Source: Opitutaceae bacterium (lineage in GTDB: Bacteria > Verrucomicrobiota > Verrucomicrobiia > Opitutales > Opitutaceae). Taken from it: a stretch of DNA of 64,000 bases. Of this stretch, positions 54,696-63,983 are shown in pieces. Each line of letters begins with the position of its first letter. Position 1 is the stretch's first letter. The DNA is taken from NCBI GenBank assembly GCA_028281165.1, contig JANQKI010000253.1:25995-89994 (forward strand), read 5' to 3'. Under the pieces are notes generated by a model that made no database searches, was not told the DNA's origin, and saw only the letters and a list, made by a program, of their open reading frames with translations. The position numbers were made by a program, and so were the translations under genes.

Positions 54696-55448
54696 TTAAT
54701 CTGCCATTAGCTTAGCCACGCTGTCTTGAATGGCATCAGCCCATATCCGATAGCCTTCTCTGGAAGGGTGAAGCTTGTCTGGCATGACGCTCTCCGGAAT
54801 GTAACCATCTTCGTCAAGAAACTGAGACCCTATATCCAAATAATGGATGCGAGAGTCGTCGTGTAGATCTTTGATCATTTCATTGGCGGCTAGGGTTTTG
54901 GTTCGCTTTGGATCGTCAGGCGTTCCTCTAGGGAAAATGCCCAAGAGCAGAATCTTGGTATTTGGCAGCTTTTCTTGGATACTGAGGCAAACGGCTTCGA
55001 CGCCTTCCGCGATCTCTTCGGAAGAACTGGTTCGCCAGTTATTGGTACCGATCATCAGCACGCAAAGTTTTGGAGAAATGCCATCGAGCGTCCCATTGTC
55101 GATGCGCCAGAGCACGTGCTCGGTGCGATCTCCGCCAAACCCCATGTTGACCGCGTTCAATTTGGCGAAGCGCTCGTCCCAAACCGGTCTTCCTTTATCG
55201 GGAAACTTGAACCAGTGTGTGATGGAATCGCCGACGAAGATCATATCGACAGGGCCCGATTGGTTTCGTTTCTTGATCGATTCGTGGCGCTCCAGCCATC
55301 CCTCTCCATCCAGGTTATCGTAAATCTTGTCCAGCCTGGGAACGGGAACGACGGCTGTGTTGGCCAATAGGGTTTGTATCGATAAAGTCGATATAACTAG
55401 AGCCTTTAGGGCATTTATGTAGAATTGAGATGAAAGGAAGCGGGACAT
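54696..55448 (-). CDS. Exported SGNH/GDSL hydrolase
   Basis: 250 residues from the ATG at 55448, which puts a signal peptide (about 10-32, ending LLANTA) at the N terminus; the frame open to 55568 would bury it. SGNH blocks: I FVGDSITHW, II GFGGDRTEHVLWR, III MIGTNNW, V DKLHPSREGY. It resembles platelet-activating-factor acetylhydrolase gamma-type esterases. Periplasmic carbohydrate or lipid deacetylation is plausible. Confidence 0.87.
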   Translation of the reverse strand: MSRFLSSQFYINALKALVISTLSIQTLLANTAVVPVPRLDKIYDNLDGEGWLERHESIKKRNQSGPVDMIFVGDSITHWFKFPDKGRPVWDERFAKLNAVNMGFGGDRTEHVLWRIDNGTLDGISPKLCVLMIGTNNWRTSSSEEIAEGVEAVCLSIQEKLPNTKILLLGIFPRGTPDDPKRTKTLAANEMIKDLHDDSRIHYLDIGSQFLDEDGYIPESVMPDKLHPSREGYRIWADAIQDSVAKLMAD

Positions 55449-55492
55449 TGTCTGATGAAGTATTTGGAGTTTGTATTGAAGTTTTGGAAGCA

Positions 55493-55828
55493 TTAGAGCT
55501 TTGCGGAGTAGAGGGAGCATTGGATAGCGGCGACGACATAAAGCAATGGGGCAAGAAGAAGTGCCCAAAACAATGGACCCTCAAGTTTGGGCAGGAATAG
55601 ACATAGGATTCCCGAAAGCAAAATGACGACCGACCAAGCAAAGAGGATCTTACCGCCCTTTTTATTCATTTTGTACCAATGCTCTTCCGATTCGAACGAC
55701 TTGAAGAGGCGAATTCCATACCAGTTATTCATCTTCACCATTCCCTTGATTAAGGGAACGGACAGTCCTCCGACTAGCAAGCCGCAGCCGATATTGCAGA
55801 TTGCAATAGTGAGGTTAACGTTATCCAT
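55493..55828 (-). CDS. SdpI-family membrane protein
   Basis: 111 residues, three membrane helices. The family block GMVKMNNWYGIRLFKSF and SEEHWYKMNKKGGK matches the NxxYGIRTPKT / WxxxNxxGG pattern of SdpI. SdpI is an immunity and signalling protein in Bacillus; in Gram-negatives the role is unknown. It lies 44 bases upstream of the SGNH hydrolase and may be cotranscribed. Confidence 0.75.
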   Translation of the reverse strand: MDNVNLTIAICNIGCGLLVGGLSVPLIKGMVKMNNWYGIRLFKSFESEEHWYKMNKKGGKILFAWSVVILLSGILCLFLPKLEGPLFWALLLAPLLYVVAAIQCSLYSAKL

Positions 55829-56277
55829 CAGGGTTTATTCCTGGTTTTAGGGCGATTAGGCTGATCTTTTTTCGAAGCATTTTCGCTCTAAAACGACCCG
55901 CCGGAATTTTCAAAAGCTAGGGCTTCCCAGCTCTGGGAACAAGCCCTTTCTCCCGACTAGTCGAGCCAATCGATTTGCTTCTCGCTTTGTCCTGATTTTA
56001 GAGTCGGTCGCTTCATGAGTTTTGCAGCGACCCCGCTTTTTTTGAAACCGGCATAGCTTTTTGACATATATTTAGAGGGAAATTCTTAAGCCCCCACTCA
56101 AGTTGCCGATTTAAAAAAGTTGAAAAAATCCTTATGAAACGCTCGCTGTTTATGGTGATTTGTAACAGAAATTCCAATACATATTGCGTAGTTTTGGAAT
56201 GTGTTTCATTGGGAGTCTCTGGGAAGCCTTTATTCCCGTAGTCGAATCCATCTTTTACACGAATTCAATTTGCCGAA
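55829..56277. other. Intergenic region with hairpin and a possible promoter
   Basis: AGGGCTT (55919-55925) and AAGCCCT (55941-55947) form a stem whose interior also pairs (CCCAG with CTGGG), followed by TTT on the + strand. It lies between two divergent genes, so a terminator function is odd. An exact TTGACA at 56061-56066 has TCTTAA 17 bases on (56084-56089), a possible promoter for the 1042-residue gene. Confidence 0.4.
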
Positions 56278-59200
56278 ATGTCCGATACTAGCGAACTGAA
56301 CGAAATTCTTTCTCTTTCCTCTCGAATCGTTGAAGCCATGCAAGGAGATAGCGGAGGGCTTGAGGTGTCTATGCTTGCTTGGGAGTACGCTGCGGCCGTT
56401 GAGAAGGCCAATGAAGATTTGAAGGAATGCGCAGCTCTTTTGAGCAAGGGAGCCTCTATCGATTCCTTTATTAGAATTCATCTGAGCCCAAAACTAATCG
56501 AACGGGCTGAATCTCTGAAGTTCGATCAGCGCGAGCAATGGGACCAATGCTGCGATAGCTTTGGTTGGAAGAAAGCGGAGCCTCTTAACGAGGAAGTTCT
56601 GAACCTCTTGAAGAGCTCGTTTCAAGAAGGCGAGAAACTCAAGGAATGGCTCATAGGGATTTTTCGCGAGCGCCGTTCCTCGGAAAATCCCGAAAAGGCG
56701 ATTCCCGTAATCCAGGTTATCCTGGATCTATTCCCGGAAGACGCCGGGTTGAAAGCGGAATACTCGACTTTACAAAAGAAGACATTGGCCCAAGCCGAAG
56801 CGGACTTCATGGCCCTGTCTGCTGGCCTTTTGCCAGATGAAACTCCCAAAGAAGTCATCGAACGTTACCTCGCCTGTAATGTCGACCTTCCAAAATCGGA
56901 TCCCGAGGTGAAGGCCTATTTCGAAGCGGAGAGAGCCGAGAAAGAAACTGCTCTGTTAAGCAAAGTGGGTGACCTCTTGCATAGCGCGGAGAATACTTCG
57001 GATGACAATTGGAAGGAAATCGAACAGAAGTACCTGAATTGTGAATACGAAGTCTATTCGTCTGGACTAAAAGACGTCATCGACGTTGAGTCGCTGGAGA
57101 AACTAAAGTCTCTCACTGCAAAGATAGAAGACTATCGCGGAGCTCATGATATGAACATGCAGCTCAAAGACGCTGTCGAAGCCCTGCCTTCCGCTAAGGG
57201 AACTGAAGCTAAGGAAATAAAAGAGACGATCTCTCATCTTAAAGAGCGAATCCATGAATTGAAGTATGAGTTGCTTCCGGAATTGCAGAACGACGTAGCG
57301 AAGGCTCCCAAAAAAGAGAAGACGACATCTAAAAAGAAGGAGAAATCGTCAAAGAATGGACTTTGGATTGGTTTAGGAGCCGCCGCTTCGCTAGCAATAT
57401 CGGTTGGAGTTTGGATCTTCTTGCAGGGTAGTGGAAAAGTTTCGGATTCGCCGAAAAAAATCGTTCGTAGTGAATCTGCAGTTACAGAATCTCTCGAAGA
57501 AGCTGTCAGCCCGTCTGCAGAGGGATCGATTGAAGAGACTCCGGAACTAGAAGAGCTGACTGTCTCAAGCGAACCTGGAGTTCCGGCTTTGGAGGAACCG
57601 ATGGTCCAGTCCGAACCTGAGGTAGCTAAAATCGAGGAGTCTGAAGTTTCAGCTCCCGAAGTGGTCTCAGCAGTCGCGGATGAATCTGAAATTGTTGCCC
57701 GAGTCGATGAAAGCCCGAGCGATATGGTCAAGCGGTATCAGGAACGCTTGGACAAAGCCTATGAGGACGTAGCTAACGAGCTAGAGGCTCTGATTAGCCA
57801 AGAATATACGCCTGAAATGGACCGAGAAGTGATGCTGCTCCTTGAGATAGCTGCCGAAAAACGAACGGTCGCTAGCGATAGCCCGGAGGTCGAGGCAGTC
57901 GCTCGACGAATCGAGGAGCTTGAGATTCGGTTCATCGATATAAAGACTCCGGATTTAGAAGATCTCATTGCCATAGCGGAAGATTTAAAGAAGAATTTGG
58001 ATGAGAAAATCGAGGCGGTCGAAGCGTCAAAAGACCTGAACGATTTCGATTCAACCTCGGAAGAGGCTAGGACAGTATTGGCTGAGTTGAAGCAAGCTCA
58101 GCAAGATATTCTAGAGATAGACTCAGGCTATTCTGATGAAGCTGTTGCTACGTTGGAATCTCGCTTAGCTGAAACCGGAGATAAATGGACCGACCTTATC
58201 GAAATTCGAGATCAGCTGTCTCAGGCTCAGAGTCTCGACGATTATATCAAGCCTTTGAGACGTATAGAAAATCTGGATATAGCTTCGAGTGTGGAAAAGG
58301 AAGGAGCTCTCAAGATCCTTGGACTGCAATCCGAGTTTGAGAACATGCTGCAGAAGCTAGTCGTTCCTGGCGGCCAGGAAGTCTGGAAAGCTTTCGCTTC
58401 TGCCGAAGATTACAAGGATGCTACTCCTTCTCTTTCGTTTTCGGAAAGAGCTCTTTTGCAAAAACTGGCTCGCGCGACTCTCTACTCCAAAGTCTTTGTA
58501 TCCAATGTTCGATTCTACCAGGGAAGTGATACGCCTCAGAGCGAGGAAAAGGTCTACCTTTCTCAACCCATCACCAATATCGATAAGAAGAGTCGGAAAG
58601 GCATCAACCAGACATTTATCGAATACGGATTCGATTTGGAAGGGCGGCCCTCGAATGAGCCACGTAGCGTTAGTATTTTAAGTCAGCCAGACGGTTCCGC
58701 TTTTGGCTATTTCTATGAAGTTTCCTATATTTCACCAGAATCTGAATACTTTTTTGGCGTCATTCAGCCAACGCTAAACGCTATGGTAGATGGAGCTCCT
58801 CGTTTCACTGCTATCGAACTTGCAGAGAAATTGAACAGAATGGAAAAGCTCTCGCCTGCTTTCCGCGTTTACTGGAAAGGCCAGCTGCTTGCGTTCATGT
58901 CTAAGGATCCATGGAAGTGGGGCTTAAAGCTTTCGCCGACCTTGCAGAGAGAAGCGATCGAACTAACTCAATTCGAGGAAGATGGGCTTAACCACTACAC
59001 TTGGCTTTCTACGGTTGAGCGAGAATCTCCATCGGAAAAATACCTGACCCATTTGAAGTCGGGAGCCGAGCAGCAGTCAAAGGAAGAAGCCATTGCTTTG
59101 GCTTCGCTCTTGCAGACTGCGGCCAGGGGCAAATTGGTACCGGTTGGCTTCGCCGATGCCTCGGGAAAAATTCACTACACTTCGAAAATCAATACCTCGG

Positions 59201-59406
59201 AGCGACTTTGGACGTTGAATCCAGAAACCGGAGAGCTTGAGCAACTAGTTTCCGGAATGAAGCTCTCGGCGTACATGCCTGTGGTTTCCTATCGCATTGG
59301 CGATCAAGACGCTGAGCAGATTTTAGAGGATACCTCAAAGTCGAGTGGGATGGAGCTGAATGGATCTTCTTTTAATCCTTTGTTGCCTCCGCTTTTCGCC
59401 AAGTAA
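56278..59406 (+). CDS. Large single-pass coiled-coil membrane protein, function unknown
   Basis: 1042 residues; no family recognised. Residues 1-350 are mostly charged helix, presumably cytoplasmic. A basic KKKEKSSKNG stretch precedes one membrane helix (about 360-384). Next is an acidic, Pro/Val/Ser-rich linker (about 395-480) with repeats of the type SEPEV and EEPMV, a coiled coil (about 480-700), and a more globular C-terminal part (about 700-1042). There is no signal peptide, so a cytoplasmic N terminus with a large periplasmic C terminus is likely. Transcribed alone, with tandem hairpins after it. Confidence 0.8.
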   Translation: MSDTSELNEILSLSSRIVEAMQGDSGGLEVSMLAWEYAAAVEKANEDLKECAALLSKGASIDSFIRIHLSPKLIERAESLKFDQREQWDQCCDSFGWKKAEPLNEEVLNLLKSSFQEGEKLKEWLIGIFRERRSSENPEKAIPVIQVILDLFPEDAGLKAEYSTLQKKTLAQAEADFMALSAGLLPDETPKEVIERYLACNVDLPKSDPEVKAYFEAERAEKETALLSKVGDLLHSAENTSDDNWKEIEQKYLNCEYEVYSSGLKDVIDVESLEKLKSLTAKIEDYRGAHDMNMQLKDAVEALPSAKGTEAKEIKETISHLKERIHELKYELLPELQNDVAKAPKKEKTTSKKKEKSSKNGLWIGLGAAASLAISVGVWIFLQGSGKVSDSPKKIVRSESAVTESLEEAVSPSAEGSIEETPELEELTVSSEPGVPALEEPMVQSEPEVAKIEESEVSAPEVVSAVADESEIVARVDESPSDMVKRYQERLDKAYEDVANELEALISQEYTPEMDREVMLLLEIAAEKRTVASDSPEVEAVARRIEELEIRFIDIKTPDLEDLIAIAEDLKKNLDEKIEAVEASKDLNDFDSTSEEARTVLAELKQAQQDILEIDSGYSDEAVATLESRLAETGDKWTDLIEIRDQLSQAQSLDDYIKPLRRIENLDIASSVEKEGALKILGLQSEFENMLQKLVVPGGQEVWKAFASAEDYKDATPSLSFSERALLQKLARATLYSKVFVSNVRFYQGSDTPQSEEKVYLSQPITNIDKKSRKGINQTFIEYGFDLEGRPSNEPRSVSILSQPDGSAFGYFYEVSYISPESEYFFGVIQPTLNAMVDGAPRFTAIELAEKLNRMEKLSPAFRVYWKGQLLAFMSKDPWKWGLKLSPTLQREAIELTQFEEDGLNHYTWLSTVERESPSEKYLTHLKSGAEQQSKEEAIALASLLQTAARGKLVPVGFADASGKIHYTSKINTSERLWTLNPETGELEQLVSGMKLSAYMPVVSYRIGDQDAEQILEDTSKSSGMELNGSSFNPLLPPLFAK

Positions 59407-59420
59407 GCATCGAGTCTTTA

Positions 59421-59461
59421 CTCTGAAAATTTATCAGAGCTGTTGCGCGCCAACAGCATTT
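59421..59461 (+). terminator. Tandem hairpins after the 1042-residue gene
   Basis: CTCTGA/TCAGAG (59421-59426, 59434-59439) is followed directly by CTGTTG/CAACAG (59440-59445, 59451-59456) and CATTTT. The T tract is short, so this is a weak terminator call. Confidence 0.5.
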
Positions 59462-59556
59462 TGATACGTTTGAAAATTGGGCGTAACCACGCTTCTCGCA
59501 AAGGCGTCTCTTTGTGTTGAGCAACTCCCTCGCGCCCACCTTTACCTACTACCCTT

Positions 59557-60177
59557 ATGACTAGAATTCCTCTCCTTTTGCCTAAACTATTTAGGCTGGT
59601 CCTTCTATTGCTATGTTTTGCGGTTCCGCTTGGCTTCTCGCAAGAAGAGGCTCCTAGCGATACGGAAGCTGGTGAAACCCGGCCCAAGCGGTCCTTCGAT
59701 CTTGAAGCTTGGAAGCAGCAGCAAGTCGATCGCATCAATCAGCAGGTTTTGGATTTCCTGGATAAAATGGATACCATGCCGGCTGACGACACCGAGCGTC
59801 GTCAGGAATTTGCCAATACGCTTGGCAAATTTTATGTTGATGAATTGAAGCTGAACATGCAGACCCGCAAGTTGCGTAACCAAGCTGGAGGAGGTCAAAG
59901 AAGAGGTGATGGACAGCGAGGTGGCGGTGGCGGACCCCAAGGCCGTAATCCAGAACTTCGGGCTCAAATGATGGAGCTTCGTGGGCAAAGGGAAGCCATT
60001 CGAACCGATCTTGCAAAATCCGTGCGCAAGCTGCTGGACAAACAAGAGTTTAAGCAATATCGCAAAGTGTCCAAAGAGATGATTCCGGAACTTCCTCAAA
60101 TGCGTGGCCCTGGTGGCGGCGGTGGTCGCGGTGGAGGAGGGGGCGGCCGCGGTGGTGGTGGTGGCGGTGGATTTTAG
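59557..60177 (+). CDS. Exported protein with glycine-rich repeats
   Basis: 206 residues: signal peptide (about 1-28, ending PLGFSQ), charged helical segments, an RGG-like glycine-rich part (about 109-130) and a C-terminal polyglycine/Arg tail. The helical blocks (MELRGQREAIRTDLAKSVRKLL, KYRKV-like QYRKVSKEM) recall Spy/LTXXQ-type periplasmic proteins but lack a clear LTxxQ. Polyglycine tract length may vary by slippage. Function unknown. Confidence 0.72.
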   Translation: MTRIPLLLPKLFRLVLLLLCFAVPLGFSQEEAPSDTEAGETRPKRSFDLEAWKQQQVDRINQQVLDFLDKMDTMPADDTERRQEFANTLGKFYVDELKLNMQTRKLRNQAGGGQRRGDGQRGGGGGPQGRNPELRAQMMELRGQREAIRTDLAKSVRKLLDKQEFKQYRKVSKEMIPELPQMRGPGGGGGRGGGGGGRGGGGGGGF

Positions 60178-60206
60178 TACCGTCTCTACCTAGGCTTTTT
60201 GAAATT

Positions 60207-60992
60207 TCACGCGACACTTTTAACTTCGAAGATCATTTCTGGAGAGCTATCATCAAGAGTCCGTTTGTCGAAGGATCCGTATGTATTGACAATCTCAAGA
60301 CTAGATAGTTTGAACAGAGCAAGCATCTGAGGGTAGGTAAAGAAAGTCATGGTCAGCTCATTCTCCTCTTCCAAGATCAGCTTCCCGTTCCGATAGGTGC
60401 GATAGATCATGGCTCCAGTAAAACTCAGATTGACCTTGCTGATACTGTCTTTGCGGAAATAGCGTTCAATTTTATCACCGTCATCGTTTTCCCATGACAG
60501 CTCTAGGAATTCCTCTCCTATCCCGGAAAAGGCTTTGTCGAATTTCGGAAAGAACATATCGAGAACGAGACGACCGTCATTTGCCAGATGGCGCTTGACT
60601 GAAGCTAGCGCCGCCAGTTGGTCTTCCATGGTATGCATATGCTGAAAGGGTCGAAAAGGAATGATTGCCAAAGAAAACTTCTCTTGAAGATCCAGGTTTC
60701 TCATGTCGCCAACCTGCAGGTTGACTTTCGATCTTACGCTTTCTTCTTCCTCGGCTAGGTTCGCCTCCAATACGGACAGCATCGAGCGCGATTGATCGAC
60801 CCCTGTAATGGAAATTCCCTTGCGAGCGATTGGCAAAAGAATGCGTCCGGTACCGCAACCTATTTCCAAGACGGGACCACCATCTTCTTCCGCCAGCGGC
60901 AGGTAGAATGGAATGTCCACTAGGTTGGTCTTTGCCGTGTACGAAGCATCGTAATGCTTCGAAGTTACAATATAGCTATCTTCTTCGATCAT
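60207..60992 (-). CDS. Class I SAM-dependent methyltransferase
   Basis: 261 residues. SAM motif I VLEIGCGTGRILLPIA, acidic end of strand 2 in ITGVDQSRSML, motif II region VGDMRNLDL, and post motifs. The N terminus (SKHYDASY) and the C-terminal beta-strand-rich part are typical of small-molecule methyltransferases. Substrate unknown; no biosynthetic neighbours. Confidence 0.84.
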   Translation of the reverse strand: MIEEDSYIVTSKHYDASYTAKTNLVDIPFYLPLAEEDGGPVLEIGCGTGRILLPIARKGISITGVDQSRSMLSVLEANLAEEEESVRSKVNLQVGDMRNLDLQEKFSLAIIPFRPFQHMHTMEDQLAALASVKRHLANDGRLVLDMFFPKFDKAFSGIGEEFLELSWENDDGDKIERYFRKDSISKVNLSFTGAMIYRTYRNGKLILEEENELTMTFFTYPQMLALFKLSSLEIVNTYGSFDKRTLDDSSPEMIFEVKSVA

Positions 60993-61083
60993 TTTCCCTC
61001 CCTTTTGTATCGAAGAAGCGGGTATGGAGGTTAATTTCTGTGAAGCAAGCTAATTATACCGTTAGCGCTCAACGTGTATCAAT

Positions 61084-61161
61084 CGGAATGTTCTAAACGT
61101 TCCGCTGCGAAATATAGCTATAGTTGGTTTGTAGCAGAGTATATAAAATATGTCGCGCTAC
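61084..61161 (+). repeat. BIME-like element, second copy
   Basis: Left unit: CGGAATGTTC and AACGTTCCG (61084-61104) then CTGC (61105-61108), i.e. GCAG plus hairpin on the - strand. Right unit: GTAG (61131-61134) then an AT-rich hairpin ending GCGCTAC at 61161. The spacer is 22 bases, as in the copy at 48833-48899, and the whole stretch aligns to the reverse complement of that copy. The aldo/keto reductase stop codon begins at its right edge. Confidence 0.6.
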
Positions 61162-62339
61162 TAGATTATCTGCAGATCGACTTTTTTGCCAGCAATGGCT
61201 AGATTTTCGTCGATCATCTGGCGGTCCCACATTTCGGAGATGACGGCGGTAAGATTCGGATTTTGCAGGGCCCAAAGATAGCCTTTAACCGGAAGCTTCA
61301 TTTCTTCAGGTATGGCGTGATGAAGTTTTTGGATACGCCAGTCTTGAATAGGTTGCAGCGCTTTGTGAGGCGTATAGATGGACGAAGCCGCCTTCATGGC
61401 GATGATGCCGACTCCACTTTTCACTGCGTTTTCCACTGCCAGATCCATGGTGCCTTGATTGACAATGTTGTAGGCGCACATGGCCATATCGTAATATCCC
61501 AGCTCGACAGCTTTGTTTAGCATGCGTGGCGGATCGTTGTGAATGGAGAGCCCCGAAAAGCGGGCTTTGCCTTGCTTCTTCAATTGCTCGAAAACTTCCG
61601 GGATCACCGGATCTTCTAACTCTTCCGGTAGACGGCCGCCGTGCGGACAATGCAGTATATCCACATAATCAGTACGCAGACGCTTGAGGCTGACTTCGAA
61701 AGATTCGATAAGCCTCTCCTTCATCAGCTTGTGAAACTTGGTCTGATTCACGTATTCCCGCCTTATGACTAGGCTTAGATATCCCTTGTTGATGGCTGCG
61801 CGATGACGGGGAAAATATTCGAAAAAATAGCCGGGCCTCATGACTCCACGCTCTGCAATCAAGTCTTTGGCCTTTTTCCGCAGGGCTTCTTGCTTCTCGC
61901 CTGGCAAGCCCCTGAAGATCTCCGTGCAGTGGCGGTCGAGGTAGTCTGTGTATTCGCTGAGTTTTGTGGAAATGAAGACTTTCTCGCGCATTCCTGGTTG
62001 GCTGGTCAGCATACCCAAAGCCTCTTCGCTTTTGCCCCGTCCGTAGCGATAACCCGAGTCGAAATAGTTTAATCCTCGTTCGATGGCGTATTCGAAAGTC
62101 TCGTAGTTGTCGGGATTCATGGGCCCGCTTCCGCCTTGGACGATTTCCGAAATCATGAGTCCGGTACTTCCGAGCTGTCGGTAGGACATGCCATCGACCT
62201 TGTTTCGCCACTCTTGCGGATGTGTCTGACGAGATATTGGTTTACTTTGCGATGCCGCTGCCAGTCTGCCGCCCGTGGCAATAGCGCCAGCAGCGAGCGT
62301 GGCTTCTTTTACAAAGGTTCTTCGACTCGGGTGATTCAT
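61161..62339 (-). CDS. Tat-exported aldo/keto reductase family protein
   Basis: 392 residues with a twin-arginine signal (SRRTFVKEATLAAGAIATGG, residues 5-24). The barrel follows: MSYRQLGSTGLMISEIVQGG, YFDSGYRYGRGKSEEALG (Asp and catalytic Tyr), VFISTKL (Lys), DYVDILHCPHGG and VIAMKA-like IIAMKAA. An insertion about 140-200 is unusual in the barrel. Tat export implies folding with a cofactor (NADP(H)) in the cytoplasm. Substrate unknown. Confidence 0.87.
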   Translation of the reverse strand: MNHPSRRTFVKEATLAAGAIATGGRLAAASQSKPISRQTHPQEWRNKVDGMSYRQLGSTGLMISEIVQGGSGPMNPDNYETFEYAIERGLNYFDSGYRYGRGKSEEALGMLTSQPGMREKVFISTKLSEYTDYLDRHCTEIFRGLPGEKQEALRKKAKDLIAERGVMRPGYFFEYFPRHRAAINKGYLSLVIRREYVNQTKFHKLMKERLIESFEVSLKRLRTDYVDILHCPHGGRLPEELEDPVIPEVFEQLKKQGKARFSGLSIHNDPPRMLNKAVELGYYDMAMCAYNIVNQGTMDLAVENAVKSGVGIIAMKAASSIYTPHKALQPIQDWRIQKLHHAIPEEMKLPVKGYLWALQNPNLTAVISEMWDRQMIDENLAIAGKKVDLQII

Positions 62340-62624
62340 AGGGTCTTCAATCTAAGCTGATTGAAGGTCCAATCGAGCCCAGCTTCAAGGTCGCGTTTCG
62401 CCTCTTGATAGTCTTTTCGTCTGCCGTGGTTTCGGAAAGTTTACGAAAATTGGCTTTTGCCGAAATTTATGGGAATAAAACACATAGGTTTTTCCTCTGA
62501 TAGGTGATGATTGCGCGTCTCGAAAATTTAGCCATCTCTCGCAGCCGATCCTTCTGGCCAGCTATTCTTTGCAAATCGATGGGAACTGCCAATCGTTTTG
62601 CCTAAAACACTATCTTCCGTCATC

Positions 62625-63164
62625 ATGCCGCATTCCTTTCAAGAGGTCGTCGAGGCCTTCTATCAAAACCTCTACCGGTTCGCTCTCAGCCTCTGCCGAT
62701 GTAATGACCAGGCTTGGGACCTTACCCAGGAAACCTTCCTGCGATGGGCCAAGAAACGCTCGAGCATTCGTTCCCAAGCCGCGACCAAATCCTGGCTTTA
62801 TACGACTCTCTATCGGGAGTTTTTAAAATCGGTGAAACTTAGCTCTCGATGCGAATCCATTGACCATGAGAATGCGGATGAAACCACGCACGCCATTGAC
62901 GGCGATCAGATTCGCAGTGCCGAAGCTCAAGATGTTCTTAACGAGCTAATGCGACTCAAAGACGGCTACCGCCAAGTGGTTAGCCTCTACTTTCTGGAAT
63001 CCTATTCTTATAAGGAAATTTCTGAAATTTTGAATATCCCAATTGGAACGGTCATGTCGCGACTTGCTAGGGGAAAGGAAATGCTTAAGGAAAATCTCAG
63101 CCGACCAACCAGGTCTGCTAACGTGCTTCCTTTTACAGGAGAGCAAAGGAGGAATTATGGATAA
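62625..63164 (+). CDS. ECF-type RNA polymerase sigma factor
   Basis: 179 residues from the ATG at 62625 (TTG at 62598 is an alternative). Region 2: FYQNLYRFALSLCRCNDQAWDLTQETFLRWAKKR. Region 4: GYRQVVSLYFLESYSYKEISEILNIPIGTVMSRLARGK. No extra domains. The 3' end overlaps the next gene by 8 bases, as in sigma/anti-sigma pairs. Targets unknown. Confidence 0.9.
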   Translation: MPHSFQEVVEAFYQNLYRFALSLCRCNDQAWDLTQETFLRWAKKRSSIRSQAATKSWLYTTLYREFLKSVKLSSRCESIDHENADETTHAIDGDQIRSAEAQDVLNELMRLKDGYRQVVSLYFLESYSYKEISEILNIPIGTVMSRLARGKEMLKENLSRPTRSANVLPFTGEQRRNYG

Positions 63165-63942
63165 GGACGAAGCCAAACTGATCTTGGCAAACTGCACTTT
63201 GGACAATGCGCCCCAAGGCGATGCCAAGTTTGAAGAAGCATTGCGTATTGCTGAAAAGGATACCGAACTTAAAGCGTGGTGGGAATCCATGCAGTCGACG
63301 GATCGTATCCTGCAGGAGAAACTGCATCAGGCTGCCGTTCCTTCCGACTTGAAGTCGTCGCTTTACGCTTCGCTCGAAGGGACTCGGAACAAGCGGAGAT
63401 CGAAAAGGCTCCTGTTTCGCTATCTCTCCTTAGCGGCCAGTTTGCTTATCGCGACATATGTATATTTTCAATACATCGTTGATTATAGTGACGACTACAT
63501 TGGACCGCTGGCGGATCGTTCGTTTCAGTATTCCTTTGATGGTCCGCGCTTAAGCTATTTCAATAAAGACACGAAGATGCTTACCCAATGGCTTGAAGAG
63601 CAGGATTTCGATTTGCCAGACGCTCTGCCTCCAAAGCTTTTAGCCCAGAAGGGTATCGGCTGCCGTCCATTGAACTGGTCTGAAGAACGCGTCGCCCTTA
63701 TTTGTTTTAAGGCAGACACAGTCTATCATCTCTTCATCGGCATGAAGGACGATTTTCAGGATTTCGATGCGACTCCCGAGATAGCTTTCGAAGGACGCAA
63801 AAAGGGTTGGACCCTTTCCAAATGGACCTCGGACGACTATGTTTTCGTTCTTACCGCGCAGGCTAAGCAGTCAGAGATGGAAAGCTTTCTGGCAGGATAC
63901 GAACCGCTGCTTGAAGACCTTGGTATCGGTGGTGAAGCTTAA
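63157..63942 (+). CDS. Single-pass membrane protein, putative anti-sigma factor
   Basis: 261 residues. The ATG at 63157 has a strong AAAGGAGG site 5 bases upstream and overlaps the sigma gene end; an open frame back to 63043 is overlap only. Cytoplasmic part 1-85, one membrane helix (about 90-107, YLSLAASLLIATYVYFQY), then a periplasmic part of about 150 residues. No HxxxCxxC zinc motif, so it is not a ZAS-type anti-sigma. The assignment rests mainly on context. Confidence 0.75.
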   Translation: MDKDEAKLILANCTLDNAPQGDAKFEEALRIAEKDTELKAWWESMQSTDRILQEKLHQAAVPSDLKSSLYASLEGTRNKRRSKRLLFRYLSLAASLLIATYVYFQYIVDYSDDYIGPLADRSFQYSFDGPRLSYFNKDTKMLTQWLEEQDFDLPDALPPKLLAQKGIGCRPLNWSEERVALICFKADTVYHLFIGMKDDFQDFDATPEIAFEGRKKGWTLSKWTSDDYVFVLTAQAKQSEMESFLAGYEPLLEDLGIGGEA

Positions 63943-63960
63943 GCTAGCCAATAGCAAATT

Positions 63961-63983
63961 GTAGCGGCGATCGCTGATCGTCG
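63961..63983 (+). repeat. GTAG-hairpin (REP-like), single unit
   Basis: GTAG (63961-63964) followed by CGGCGATC (63965-63972), GCT, GATCGTCG (63976-63983): an 8-base stem with one G-U pair. It begins GTAGCGG like the unit at 48875 and lies 18 bases after the anti-sigma-like gene. Confidence 0.5.

Noticed and set aside
60105..60174. Polyglycine-coding tract as a tandem repeat or CRISPR-like array
   Set aside because: It is low-complexity GGN codons inside the 59557-60177 coding frame, without spacers.
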